A stretch of 11,793 nt of DNA from Candidatus Aminicenantota bacterium (GTDB taxonomy: Bacteria > Acidobacteriota > Aminicenantia > JAMOAD01). The position numbers were made by a program, and so were the translations under genes. This document shows, piece by piece, positions 1 to 6,974 of this stretch; position 1 is the stretch's first letter; the number at the start of each line of letters is the position of its first letter. The DNA is taken from NCBI GenBank assembly GCA_027061995.1, contig JAMOUT010000039.1, positions 1 through 11,793 on the forward strand, given 5' to 3'. The notes under the pieces are model-generated. The model worked only from the letters and a program-made list of their open reading frames with translations. It searched no databases and was not told where the DNA came from.

Positions 1-39
1 ATAACTGCCGGATTTACCATTTTCATCAATCTTATTCAT
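1..39 (-). CDS. Probable start of an unidentified protein, cut by the left window edge
   Basis: An ATG at 39..37 on the minus strand opens a frame that stays open to the window edge (M-N-K-I-D-E-N-G-K-S-G-S-Y). An in-frame ATG further upstream (57..55) runs into TAG two codons later, so 39 is the first usable start. The gene would be read in the same direction as the glycosyltransferase gene whose stop lies about 100 bases upstream. There is no strong Shine-Dalgarno site; only a GGA about 16 bases upstream is visible. Thirteen codons are too few to assign a family, and the frame could be chance in this AT-rich DNA. Confidence 0.3.
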   Translation of the reverse strand, partial: MNKIDENGKSGSY

Positions 40-84
40 ACTTATCTATTTATCCATGAATTACTACTACAATTTTACATTTAT

Positions 85-97
85 AATTACGGTAATT
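85..97. repeat. Short inverted repeat AATTAC-G-GTAATT
   Basis: This is a perfect 6-base inverted repeat around a single G. It lies in the roughly 100-base gap between the glycosyltransferase stop and the possible left-edge gene start, about 45 bases upstream of that start. Its position would suit an operator for the left-edge gene. Six-base arms made mostly of A and T are expected to occur by chance in DNA of this composition, so the regulatory reading is weak. Confidence 0.2.
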
Positions 98-138
98 TAC
101 CCTCCCTTTATATTTAGAATAAAAAAGATGCAATATAT

Positions 139-2037
139 CTAAGGTATTGAAATGATATATCTGATATCCTTCCATACAGGCGATTTTCTTAATCTTATAA
201 TATCAATATCATAGTAACATAAAAATCCTTTGATATTACTTCTTACAAAGTGAATTTTGTTTTTTACCAAAGAACCTTCAAACTCTCTCCAGTGCCCTAT
301 GGTATGCCAAAAAACAAAAGCAATCTTTTTCGATTTTTCCACTCTCCTTTTATACTCGGGTATTCTCGAACTTCTGTCAACAGAATAAATTTTCTCTTTT
401 GAGTTAAAAACAATAGGAAAACCAGTCCAGTAAAAAGAATAGATATTATATATATCTTTCTTAAGCAAAAAAGAAATTATAGGTTTGTATGAATTCGGCA
501 TTCGTTTTATATTTACATAGGGAATAGGTTTGTAAACATTGATAGGTTTAATGGATATAGTAACTAATAAATTTATACCAATCAAGAAAATAATAAAAGA
601 AATTGCCGCAACTTTTGAATATTTTCTTAATCCCTTAAATATCAATGCGACAAGAAAAGGGAGAACAGTATATATCGGGAATAAAAAACGGGGGGATCTG
701 TTCAAAGCTCTGGTCGATAAAAAATATAACAAACTTAAAACCAGCATATGTATCACCATAAGAAAGATACCGCTGTTTTTTATTGAAGTGGTAGGATTTT
801 TAAATAAATCAGCTATCTGTTTTTTCTTTATTATCATCAGAAAAATCACAGGTAAAATAAATATCAAATAGAGTAAAATTTTGAGGTTGGTCATCTCATA
901 TAACATAAAATTCAGTGAAAGCTTTTCTAAAAATAATCTCTGGGGATACATTAATTTATCCCAATCATATCCGTATATCATAAATACTATGGTTAAGACA
1001 GAAGAAAGCATTAATAAAATCCATATAAATCGCAGTAATCTATTATTACGAATTTTATTTAAGAAGAATATATATATAATTGATAAAAAGAACAAAATTA
1101 AAAGAGACTGAAAAATTATAATAACGGGCTTATGCAAAGATACGGTAAATTGCGGTCTGAATGTTTTCCAAGGGGGAGAAAACCCCAACAAACTTAAACC
1201 ATTTGAAAAAACAAAATTATATAAACCTATCGTCAAATTTTTTAAAGAATTTGAATACATCTTTATTTGAGACGAAAAAAAACCTAAGGAATTCTTATTC
1301 GAGTGCTTCAAATTAAATATTAAAACAGGTAAAACTCCTGTAAAAAATGTAAATAAATAAGTAAATATATATTTCAGATTAAGTATCCCTTTCAAGCTAT
1401 CTTTTTTATAGATAACCGTAAAAAACAGAAAAATAAAGAATGTAATAATATATACAATAAAAAGGAAATGACACCATAACCCTATCCCGCTTACAAATCC
1501 CATTACGGATATTTTACTTATCCTTCCCTTTGTATTCAAATCATCGTATTTGAATACAAAATCCAATAAAATCAAATAAATGATATTACCGAGAATCAAA
1601 ATATCCAAATACCCGATAAAGAATCTGACATTCCACATTAGCATAAATAACGGAGGAATACTTAAATATAAGCCGGCTATAAAACCTTCGGTTTCTCCGA
1701 GAATGTTTTTTACAAGTTTTATTGAAACTAATATTAAAACCAAGGAAAGAAAAACAGAGGTCAATCTTAAAGAAATAACATTTAACCCGAATATTTTAAT
1801 AAATATCACGGATAAATAATTATCCAAAGTGCCGAGATAAGAACTTCCATAATGAAAAATCGGAAAATCCCTTAGTTCGGATATATGTTTACTTATCAAC
1901 ATCATTAATGATTCATCGGCATTTAAAACTTCATTTGTGCTTAAAATAAAATAACCCCTTATGAAAATAGCAATAATAAAAAGTGAAAAATAGCTGACAA
2001 GATTATTATACCTGCTGATTTTGCTAAGTTTTCTCAT
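139..2037 (-). CDS. GT-C fold membrane glycosyltransferase, GT39/ArnT-PMT type
   Basis: A 632-residue integral membrane protein with about ten or more hydrophobic segments through residue ~500 and a soluble C-terminal part. The first hydrophobic segment (about residues 15-32) is followed by N-A-D-E-S (39-43). An acidic pair in this first external loop is the catalytic or metal-binding signature of GT-C enzymes using polyprenyl-phosphate sugar donors. Next comes Y-L-G-T-L-D-N-Y-L (67-75) and F-G-L-N...L-R-L, typical of GT39/PMT_2-like proteins. By family knowledge it would transfer a sugar from a lipid-phosphate donor to a protein, lipid or glycan on the outer face of the inner membrane; the acceptor cannot be read from sequence. 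The ATG overlaps the upstream lipoprotein stop (ATGA), with AGAGGA just before it. The ending (ISIP then TAG) gives a full-length protein. Specific subfamily is uncertain. Confidence 0.82.
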   Translation of the reverse strand: MRKLSKISRYNNLVSYFSLFIIAIFIRGYFILSTNEVLNADESLMMLISKHISELRDFPIFHYGSSYLGTLDNYLSVIFIKIFGLNVISLRLTSVFLSLVLILVSIKLVKNILGETEGFIAGLYLSIPPLFMLMWNVRFFIGYLDILILGNIIYLILLDFVFKYDDLNTKGRISKISVMGFVSGIGLWCHFLFIVYIITFFIFLFFTVIYKKDSLKGILNLKYIFTYLFTFFTGVLPVLIFNLKHSNKNSLGFFSSQIKMYSNSLKNLTIGLYNFVFSNGLSLLGFSPPWKTFRPQFTVSLHKPVIIIFQSLLILFFLSIIYIFFLNKIRNNRLLRFIWILLMLSSVLTIVFMIYGYDWDKLMYPQRLFLEKLSLNFMLYEMTNLKILLYLIFILPVIFLMIIKKKQIADLFKNPTTSIKNSGIFLMVIHMLVLSLLYFLSTRALNRSPRFLFPIYTVLPFLVALIFKGLRKYSKVAAISFIIFLIGINLLVTISIKPINVYKPIPYVNIKRMPNSYKPIISFLLKKDIYNIYSFYWTGFPIVFNSKEKIYSVDRSSRIPEYKRRVEKSKKIAFVFWHTIGHWREFEGSLVKNKIHFVRSNIKGFLCYYDIDIIRLRKSPVWKDIRYIISIP

Positions 2038-2567
2038 ACTAATCCTCTTTCTCCAAAAACCTCCGGCATTAGTTTTTTTAATATTTTTAAAGATTCGGGG
2101 AAAAGTTCTTCAAATGAAATAATGTGCCAATCGGCAGAAGAAACAAACCACTCATTTTTCCGTTTTATTAAACCGGCTTCCACTCTATAATAGTCCCCGT
2201 AATAATTCGCAAGTTTTCTAAACACTTTACCCGCTCCGCTTGAAACAGCCACATCAATTATAACAACAGCTTTCGGAACTTTAAGTTCAATAATTTTAGA
2301 AGATAAGATATTTATAACTATACCACTTCTCATATAATAATATTTTTCTATCAATCTTTTTATCTCTTTTTTATCCCTTTTTCTTATATCAAAATATGAT
2401 TCATCTATAAGCCTTAAAAACCCTTTTTCATCCTTTTTTTCGATTTTTTTTGAGATATCTTCAACAGTTTTCTTAATTAAAGTATATTCACTCTTTTTTC
2501 TGCAATTATCAAAAAGAAATAAAGATATTATCAATATTAAAATAAAAAAGATTTTGTTTTTCTTCAC
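2034..2567 (-). CDS. NTF2-like exported protein, probable lipoprotein
   Basis: A 177-residue protein with a classic N-terminal signal: M-K-K-N-K followed by about 14 hydrophobic residues and then L-F-D-N-C (18-22). Cys22 is the only plausible lipid-attachment site, but Asn at -1 and Asp at -2 depart from the usual L-[AS]-[GA]-C lipobox. It could therefore be a relaxed lipobox or a non-lipidated signal. The mature part resembles the NTF2/SnoaL-like fold: an N-terminal helix pair (about 30-75), then strands ending in Y-Y-R-V-E-A-G-L-I and W-F-V-S-S-A-D-W (the family's typical strand-W...W ending, near 135-155). No catalytic residues are evident, so a binding or structural role is likely. The start is GTG, in a GTGA overlap with the DUF4416 stop, with AAGGG upstream. 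The gene sits between DUF4416 and the glycosyltransferase and is probably co-translated with both. Confidence 0.7.
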   Translation of the reverse strand: MKKNKIFFILILIISLFLFDNCRKKSEYTLIKKTVEDISKKIEKKDEKGFLRLIDESYFDIRKRDKKEIKRLIEKYYYMRSGIVINILSSKIIELKVPKAVVIIDVAVSSGAGKVFRKLANYYGDYYRVEAGLIKRKNEWFVSSADWHIISFEELFPESLKILKKLMPEVFGERGLV

Positions 2568-3106
2568 TTATACCCTTTCTCTTTTAATTCCAGAAGATAC
2601 TCTTTACGGATTTTTAAGAAAAATTTTTTATATTCTTCGGACCTGAAATCAAGATATGTCCATGGTAATTCTTTAACGACTTTTTTAGTGAACATATATT
2701 CAAGATGCGCATAAATCCCTTTTTTTAAAGGGATTCTGTGAGAAAAATTTTTTGCAGTCGCAACAATCATTGACCCTGCCATAATAATCCCGGGATCAAG
2801 ATTTATAACTCTGCCCGAACTTTTATATTTTTCCGTAAATAGCTCTTCCAACCTATTTGTATCAATTTTAATATCAGCCATCAACTCGGGAGAGATAAGT
2901 TCTTTGAAAACAAAAAATTGCCTGAATAAAGGGGTTCCCATCTCCCTAACATAATAATCCGTTTGAGTGAATTGGAATCTGTCAGATTGTGTTTGTATTT
3001 TTCCGTATCTTTCTTTCAATTTTTCCAAAACCTCTTCTAAAACTGAATTTTCTCTGAATATTGTCCCTATATAAAGTTTTACAGGTTTAAATTCACTCTC
3101 TTTCAT
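2564..3106 (-). CDS. DUF4416 family protein
   Basis: A 180-residue soluble protein with the conserved landmarks of DUF4416: D-Y-Y-x-x-E-M-G-T-P-L-F-R (50-62), N-L-D-P-G (102-106), A-T-A-K-N-x-x-H-R-I-P-L (116-127), G-I-Y-A-H-L-E-Y (130-137) and L-P-W-T-Y-x-D-F-R (147-155). The family has no established function that I know of. The strongly conserved Asp, His, Arg and Glu residues in these blocks suggest a ligand or catalytic site, which is inference. Length matches the family. There is no signal peptide, so it should be cytoplasmic although its neighbours are exported or membrane proteins. The ATG overlaps the upstream TPR gene stop (ATGA). No Shine-Dalgarno sequence precedes it, which fits translation by coupling. 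Confidence 0.88.
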   Translation of the reverse strand: MKESEFKPVKLYIGTIFRENSVLEEVLEKLKERYGKIQTQSDRFQFTQTDYYVREMGTPLFRQFFVFKELISPELMADIKIDTNRLEELFTEKYKSSGRVINLDPGIIMAGSMIVATAKNFSHRIPLKKGIYAHLEYMFTKKVVKELPWTYLDFRSEEYKKFFLKIRKEYLLELKEKGYK

Positions 3107-5310
3107 TTTAAAGAGGTTATATATAAACTATTATCTTTTGAAAAAGAGAGCAATGAAGCATCATAGGATATATCATATTTTTTAACCCGCGGAAAGATAG
3201 AGCAAAATTTCTCCCTTTTTGTTCCCTCTTTATACAACCATAGGTCTTTATTAACAAAGAGAAGATATCCATCGGAGTTTAGGATTTTATCATACTTCTT
3301 AAGTCTTAAAGGTCTGCTTATCTTATATTTTTCCATATCAATTCTGTAAACTTTTAAACTTTGGTTTATATAATATGCTTTATTGTCTGACGATACTATC
3401 GTTAATACATTAGTTATGATTTTCTTTTTCCTTTTTTTCGCATAATCTATAATTATAATCTTATCCATCCCTTTAAAATACAAAAGGTGTTTACTTTCAC
3501 TTATCCCGAGAAAATCCAAATACTCATAAGGTCTCTTTTTAAATATCTCCGAACTTTTACCTTCATAAATTTCCCCATCATTAAAATAAAGATGATAAAT
3601 GAATGATTCTGTCCCTGTTGCTTCAAAAGCGAGCATATAATTGTCTCCCACAAAAAGATTTACCCTGTCCGAGGCTGAAAAACTAATTGTTTTCCCTTTC
3701 TCTATCAGATTACTGAAACCGGGATATTTATTATAATATTCAACTATCTTTTTCGCATCATGAAAAAGTTTACTACTGTTATCTATAGCTCTCTCATTAA
3801 GGTCGGAAAATCTTCCACTTCCAATATTATAGTAATAACCCGAAAGAATTATTTTAGGATAAAATGTATATACTTTACCCATATTATTCTCAATACTAAA
3901 AGGAGCGGAATATATATTTTTAATATAATTTTCCTCTAAAAAATATATTTTATCATCATTTCCCGAGAATACCGGATTCCATATCTTTTCATCAATATCA
4001 TAATGATTTATTCTTCTTAAATTATTTGATTTTAAGCTCAAAAAATAAAAATTCGCCACATCTTTTCTTTTGGAAAAACTAACAATCGCAATCTTTGTTT
4101 TATCATGTGATACAACAATATTTTGAACAAGCTCATCCAGAACAAATGATTTAACAATCCCCCCTTTGCTATCAATAAGATATATATAGTTTTTATATGT
4201 GGTGTTTTTTTTACCCCAAACCAATAAATTATCATCATTTATCCATTTAAATCCATCTATTCTAAAGAATTTAATAATTGAGGAATTTTGTATTTTATTT
4301 AAAAATTCCTCTCCTCTCGGTGTTCTTAAAATATCATCTCGGACATCAACTCCGAATATCCCCGCTCTTAATAACCATTTTCCGGCAACACCTTTGTTTT
4401 TATTCAATAGTGCGAGCCCGTAATAATATGAAAATTCTTTATCCTCTTTATATTTATATTCAATTTTATTAAATAATTTTATAGTTTTTTTGTATTTGCC
4501 GATTTTATGATAAAGAATCCCTTTTTCTCTGATATATTCAAAATTATCTTTGTTTTTTATATTTTCTATTGTGCTAAGAGCATCTTTGAAATCTCCCATC
4601 TCTCTTTCAATCTTAGCTTTAATAATATAATACTGATCATTATCTCCTATCTTTTCCCTATTCTGAACAAGGAAATCGAAAGCTTTTTTTATTTCAGAAT
4701 TTTTACTGTATATCTCTGCTACCCTTATATACCCTTTGGCATAATCGGTTAAAGGGAGATATTTTATCAGTTCGTCCCGTTCAAGAGTGTATAACCCCTT
4801 GTATCTGTAATATAAGGACAATAGGATGTGATACTCGGGTAAATCATATGTTCTTATCGCTTTATTTATCAAATCTTTTGCCGCTCCCAAATCCCCCTCT
4901 TTTAAATAAAAGTAACCATAACAAAGAGAAGTTATCGATTTTTTCGAAAAAATCTCTTTTGCAAGTTCAAAATAATATTCTTCATAATAGAAAGAATATT
5001 CACCTATGGAAAAAGCATATCCGATAAGAGCATCAAGTCTCTTGTATCTACTTCTTATAAAAGATTCAAATAATTTGGAAGAGGTTGTCTTATCATCTTT
5101 AAGTAAATATTCATAAGCTGTCTTAATTTTTTGATTATTTGTCAAATTAAAATAGATATTAAAATTCTTTTCTGCACTATCCTTATCCCCGAGCATATAG
5201 TATGAAATAGCTTTGTAATAAGCCAAATCTTTTCTTGTCGGAGTTTCTTTCGAATATAAAACTAAATTCATCAAAAGGACTATTATTATAAAAACAATGT
5301 TTTTCTTCAT
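3103..5310 (-). CDS. Exported TPR-repeat plus beta-propeller-like protein
   Basis: A 735-residue protein starting M-K-K-N followed by a 16-residue hydrophobic stretch (residues 5-19) and then Y-S-K-E-T. This is a signal peptide or N-terminal anchor, so the protein should act outside the cytoplasm or on the membrane. Residues ~28-340 are helical and contain tetratricopeptide-like repeats, clearest at 127-152 (Y-G-Y-F-Y-L-K-E-G-D-L-G-A-A), 225-252 (E-M-G-D-F-K-D-A-L) and 262-284 (G-K-Y-K-K-T). From ~345 to the end the protein is strand-rich, with recurring units such as W-I-N-D-D-N-L-L-V-W, H-D-K-T-K-I-A-I-V, S-G-N-D-D-K-I-Y-F-L and S-Y-D-A-S-L-L-S-F-S. These are WD40/PD40/TolB-like propeller blades. 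The likely role is scaffolding in the envelope. The start is well supported by AAGGAGG six bases upstream. No exact family recognised. Confidence 0.75.
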   Translation of the reverse strand: MKKNIVFIIIVLLMNLVLYSKETPTRKDLAYYKAISYYMLGDKDSAEKNFNIYFNLTNNQKIKTAYEYLLKDDKTTSSKLFESFIRSRYKRLDALIGYAFSIGEYSFYYEEYYFELAKEIFSKKSITSLCYGYFYLKEGDLGAAKDLINKAIRTYDLPEYHILLSLYYRYKGLYTLERDELIKYLPLTDYAKGYIRVAEIYSKNSEIKKAFDFLVQNREKIGDNDQYYIIKAKIEREMGDFKDALSTIENIKNKDNFEYIREKGILYHKIGKYKKTIKLFNKIEYKYKEDKEFSYYYGLALLNKNKGVAGKWLLRAGIFGVDVRDDILRTPRGEEFLNKIQNSSIIKFFRIDGFKWINDDNLLVWGKKNTTYKNYIYLIDSKGGIVKSFVLDELVQNIVVSHDKTKIAIVSFSKRKDVANFYFLSLKSNNLRRINHYDIDEKIWNPVFSGNDDKIYFLEENYIKNIYSAPFSIENNMGKVYTFYPKIILSGYYYNIGSGRFSDLNERAIDNSSKLFHDAKKIVEYYNKYPGFSNLIEKGKTISFSASDRVNLFVGDNYMLAFEATGTESFIYHLYFNDGEIYEGKSSEIFKKRPYEYLDFLGISESKHLLYFKGMDKIIIIDYAKKRKKKIITNVLTIVSSDNKAYYINQSLKVYRIDMEKYKISRPLRLKKYDKILNSDGYLLFVNKDLWLYKEGTKREKFCSIFPRVKKYDISYDASLLSFSKDNSLYITSLK

Positions 5311-5311
5311 T

Positions 5312-6784
5312 TTATTCCTCCTTCTCCTCTTTTATATATTTTTTAATTATCTCCTTTGCAACAAGCAAACCCTCCTCTTTATCTTTAAACCCGTCATCTA
5401 TTTGAATATCAAATATTTCAGATAAGATTTTACCCATAACAGGTCCCGATGAAACACCCAATTTTATCAAATCTCTCCCCATGATAACAGGTTTAACGGT
5501 TTCTTTGTTTATATTATATTCCTCTATCGTTTTCAATAACCATTCCCCTCTCTCATCAATTTTATCAACTAATCCCCCCCCTCTTCCGTTTTTATCGGCA
5601 ACATCAAGAAGTATAAGATACTTTATATCATCCTTAAACTCAAGATAAAGTCTTGTAATTGTTTTTTTTCCTATCTCTTCCCTTATTTTCCAATAATCAT
5701 TAACTCTATGATGAAATTTAATAAGTTTTACAATAAGTTCTTTTATATCATACCCTCTGTATGAATTAATATTCATCCTTTTAAAAAATTCCGCCCCCAT
5801 CAATGAGCCTACAAAATCATGATTATTACTTGTGATAGTCATTCTACCCCTTTTCCAATTCCATTCGGTTGTTTTAACTTTCCCTATATCATGAAGAAGT
5901 GCCGATAAAACAAGAATCAATCTTTCCACTTCATTAAACTCGAATCTCTCTTTTTCGGCAAGGACAACTATATTATCCATTGTAAGCAAAGTATGTTTCC
6001 AGACGGTATGATGCCCTTGTTCATCGGTTTCAGGGTGAAAAGAGGAATCCTGTATTGTCAGAGTCATTTTATAAATTTCGGGGAAGAGCTGTTTAAGAAC
6101 ACCGAGCTTAAAATATTCTGTAAATCCTATCGAAGGAAATTTTGATCTAATAATCATCTTAAAAAGTTCTTCGATAATCCTCTCTTTACTTAATCCGGTC
6201 ATATCCGTTTGATTGGCTCTATCATATATCTTTTTTTCCAAAGAAAAATTCAGTGTTGCAGCAAACCGAGCTCCCCTTAAAATTCTCAAAGGATCATCAA
6301 AAAAACTATTTTCATTTGTCATCCTTAAAATTTTATTTTTTATATCTTGTAAACCACCAAAAGGATCAATAAGTTCACCTGTTTTCAAATTAAGAGCCAT
6401 TGAATTACAGACAAAATCTCTTCTTTTTAAGTCTTCCAAAATCGGTATATCAGGATCCGCTTTAATGATAAAATTTTTATGATTCGATTTTTTACTCTTA
6501 TCCGTAATATCTATTCTCGGCAAAGCAATCTCATAATGTATCCCATCTTTACTAAAAAGGACTATACCAAAATTTTTTCCTACAACATTTATCTTTCCAT
6601 ATTCGCTTAACTTTTCTATTATGGAATCAATCTCCTCCTTAACAATAAGAAGATCAATATCATCCCTTTTATGTTTCAGAAAAATATCCCTAACTGAACC
6701 ACCGACAGCAAAAACCCTTTCCCCGAATAATTCTATGAATAGAGAGATATCATTGAAATTATATTTATTCTTTTTTATCTTCAA
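5312..6784 (-). CDS. cca: tRNA nucleotidyltransferase (CCA-adding) / poly(A) polymerase family enzyme with HD domain
   Basis: A 490-residue class II nucleotidyltransferase. The head and catalytic domain carry G-G-S-V-R-D (28-33) and D-x-D (Asp42, Asp44), which bind the metal ions. R-R-D-F-V-C-N-S-M-A is at 121-130 and D-P-F-G-G at 140-144. Motif D, D-D-P-L-R (163-167), is followed by R-G-A-R-F-A; it selects the incoming nucleotide in CCA enzymes and is E-D-x-x-R in many bacteria. A C-terminal HD domain follows: H-H-T-V-W-K-H (258-264), L-L-H-D-I-G-K (296-302) and N-H-D. It probably adds or repairs the 3' CCA of tRNAs. A CC-adding, A-adding or poly(A) polymerase activity cannot be excluded from motifs alone. 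The start is TTG at 6784..6782: no in-frame ATG occurs before codon 130, and GGAG lies 7 bases upstream. First gene of the left operon. Confidence 0.88.
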   Translation of the reverse strand: MKIKKNKYNFNDISLFIELFGERVFAVGGSVRDIFLKHKRDDIDLLIVKEEIDSIIEKLSEYGKINVVGKNFGIVLFSKDGIHYEIALPRIDITDKSKKSNHKNFIIKADPDIPILEDLKRRDFVCNSMALNLKTGELIDPFGGLQDIKNKILRMTNENSFFDDPLRILRGARFAATLNFSLEKKIYDRANQTDMTGLSKERIIEELFKMIIRSKFPSIGFTEYFKLGVLKQLFPEIYKMTLTIQDSSFHPETDEQGHHTVWKHTLLTMDNIVVLAEKERFEFNEVERLILVLSALLHDIGKVKTTEWNWKRGRMTITSNNHDFVGSLMGAEFFKRMNINSYRGYDIKELIVKLIKFHHRVNDYWKIREEIGKKTITRLYLEFKDDIKYLILLDVADKNGRGGGLVDKIDERGEWLLKTIEEYNINKETVKPVIMGRDLIKLGVSSGPVMGKILSEIFDIQIDDGFKDKEEGLLVAKEIIKKYIKEEKEE

Positions 6785-6791
6785 TCCGCTT

Positions 6792-6795
6792 CTCC
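6792..6795 (-). promoter_or_regulatory. Ribosome binding site that fixes the TTG start of cca
   Basis: GGAG on the minus strand (6795..6792) with a 7-base spacer before TTG at 6784..6782. The ATG nearby at 6803..6801 is in another frame and stops after 12 codons, so it cannot start the enzyme. The first in-frame ATG lies beyond the G-G-S-V-R-D and D-x-D catalytic motifs. The TTG is therefore the only start compatible with a working protein. Confidence 0.75.
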
Positions 6796-6822
6796 AATAT
6801 CATTTGTTAATTTATAATATAA

Positions 6823-6850
6823 ATTATATATAATTGTTTAAAATTGTCAA
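6823..6850 (-). promoter_or_regulatory. Sigma70-type promoter of the cca-TPR-DUF4416-lipoprotein-GT operon
   Basis: On the minus strand a perfect -35 TTGACA (6850..6845) is followed, after 16 bases, by a perfect -10 TATAAT (6828..6823). Transcription should begin near 6816 and leave a leader of about 30 bases before the TTG start of cca. Both hexamers match consensus exactly, so basal expression should be strong. No other promoter-like pair was noticed in the tightly packed genes downstream, so it may drive the whole left operon. Confidence 0.75.
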
Positions 6851-6902
6851 GATCTCATTCTATTTACAAAACATAACCATTAAAATTATAATCTATTTAA
6901 TA

Positions 6903-6916
6903 GTCAAATTATTGAC
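6903..6916. promoter_or_regulatory. Inverted repeat GTCAA-ATTA-TTGAC over the CBS-gene -35 box
   Basis: A 5-base inverted repeat (6903-6907 and 6912-6916) with a 4-base spacer. Its right arm is part of the -35 hexamer of the plus-strand promoter. A third GTCAA copy lies at 6846-6850, where it forms the -35 box of the opposite promoter. The placement would let a dimeric repressor block RNA polymerase. Two of the three copies are explained by the -35 consensus itself, so operator function is speculative. Confidence 0.3.
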
Positions 6917-6940
6917 AAAACGGTTTTTTATTAATATATT
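6912..6940 (+). promoter_or_regulatory. Sigma70-type promoter of the CBS-domain gene
   Basis: A perfect -35 TTGACA (6912-6917) and a -10 TATATT (6935-6940, five of six consensus bases) are separated by 17 bases. The predicted start of transcription is near 6947, giving a leader of under 30 bases with AAAAGGAGG just before the ATG at 6975. It diverges from the cca promoter, with about 60 bases between the two -35 boxes. Confidence 0.72.
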
Positions 6941-6974
6941 ATTATATAATATTCAAAAATAAAAGGAGGTTTGT

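Noticed and set aside
119-141. Weak AGAT-N7-ATCT hairpin followed by T6 on the minus strand just after the glycosyltransferase stop
   Set aside because: Only four A/T-rich pairs with a 7-base loop; too unstable to call an intrinsic terminator.
539-1111. Plus-strand open frames of 76-110 codons inside the glycosyltransferase gene
   Set aside because: They lie antisense to a clear membrane protein gene, lack ribosome-binding sites and match no family; composition shadows.
2273-2291. GGAAC-TTTAA-GTTC, resembling a Gram-positive LexA box
   Set aside because: Spacing is 5 rather than 4 bases and it sits inside the lipoprotein gene, far from any start.
6765-6803. Twelve-codon minus-strand frame starting at an ATG just upstream of cca, a possible leader peptide
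   Set aside because: No Shine-Dalgarno site precedes it, it overlaps the cca start in another frame, and it shows no run of regulatory codons.
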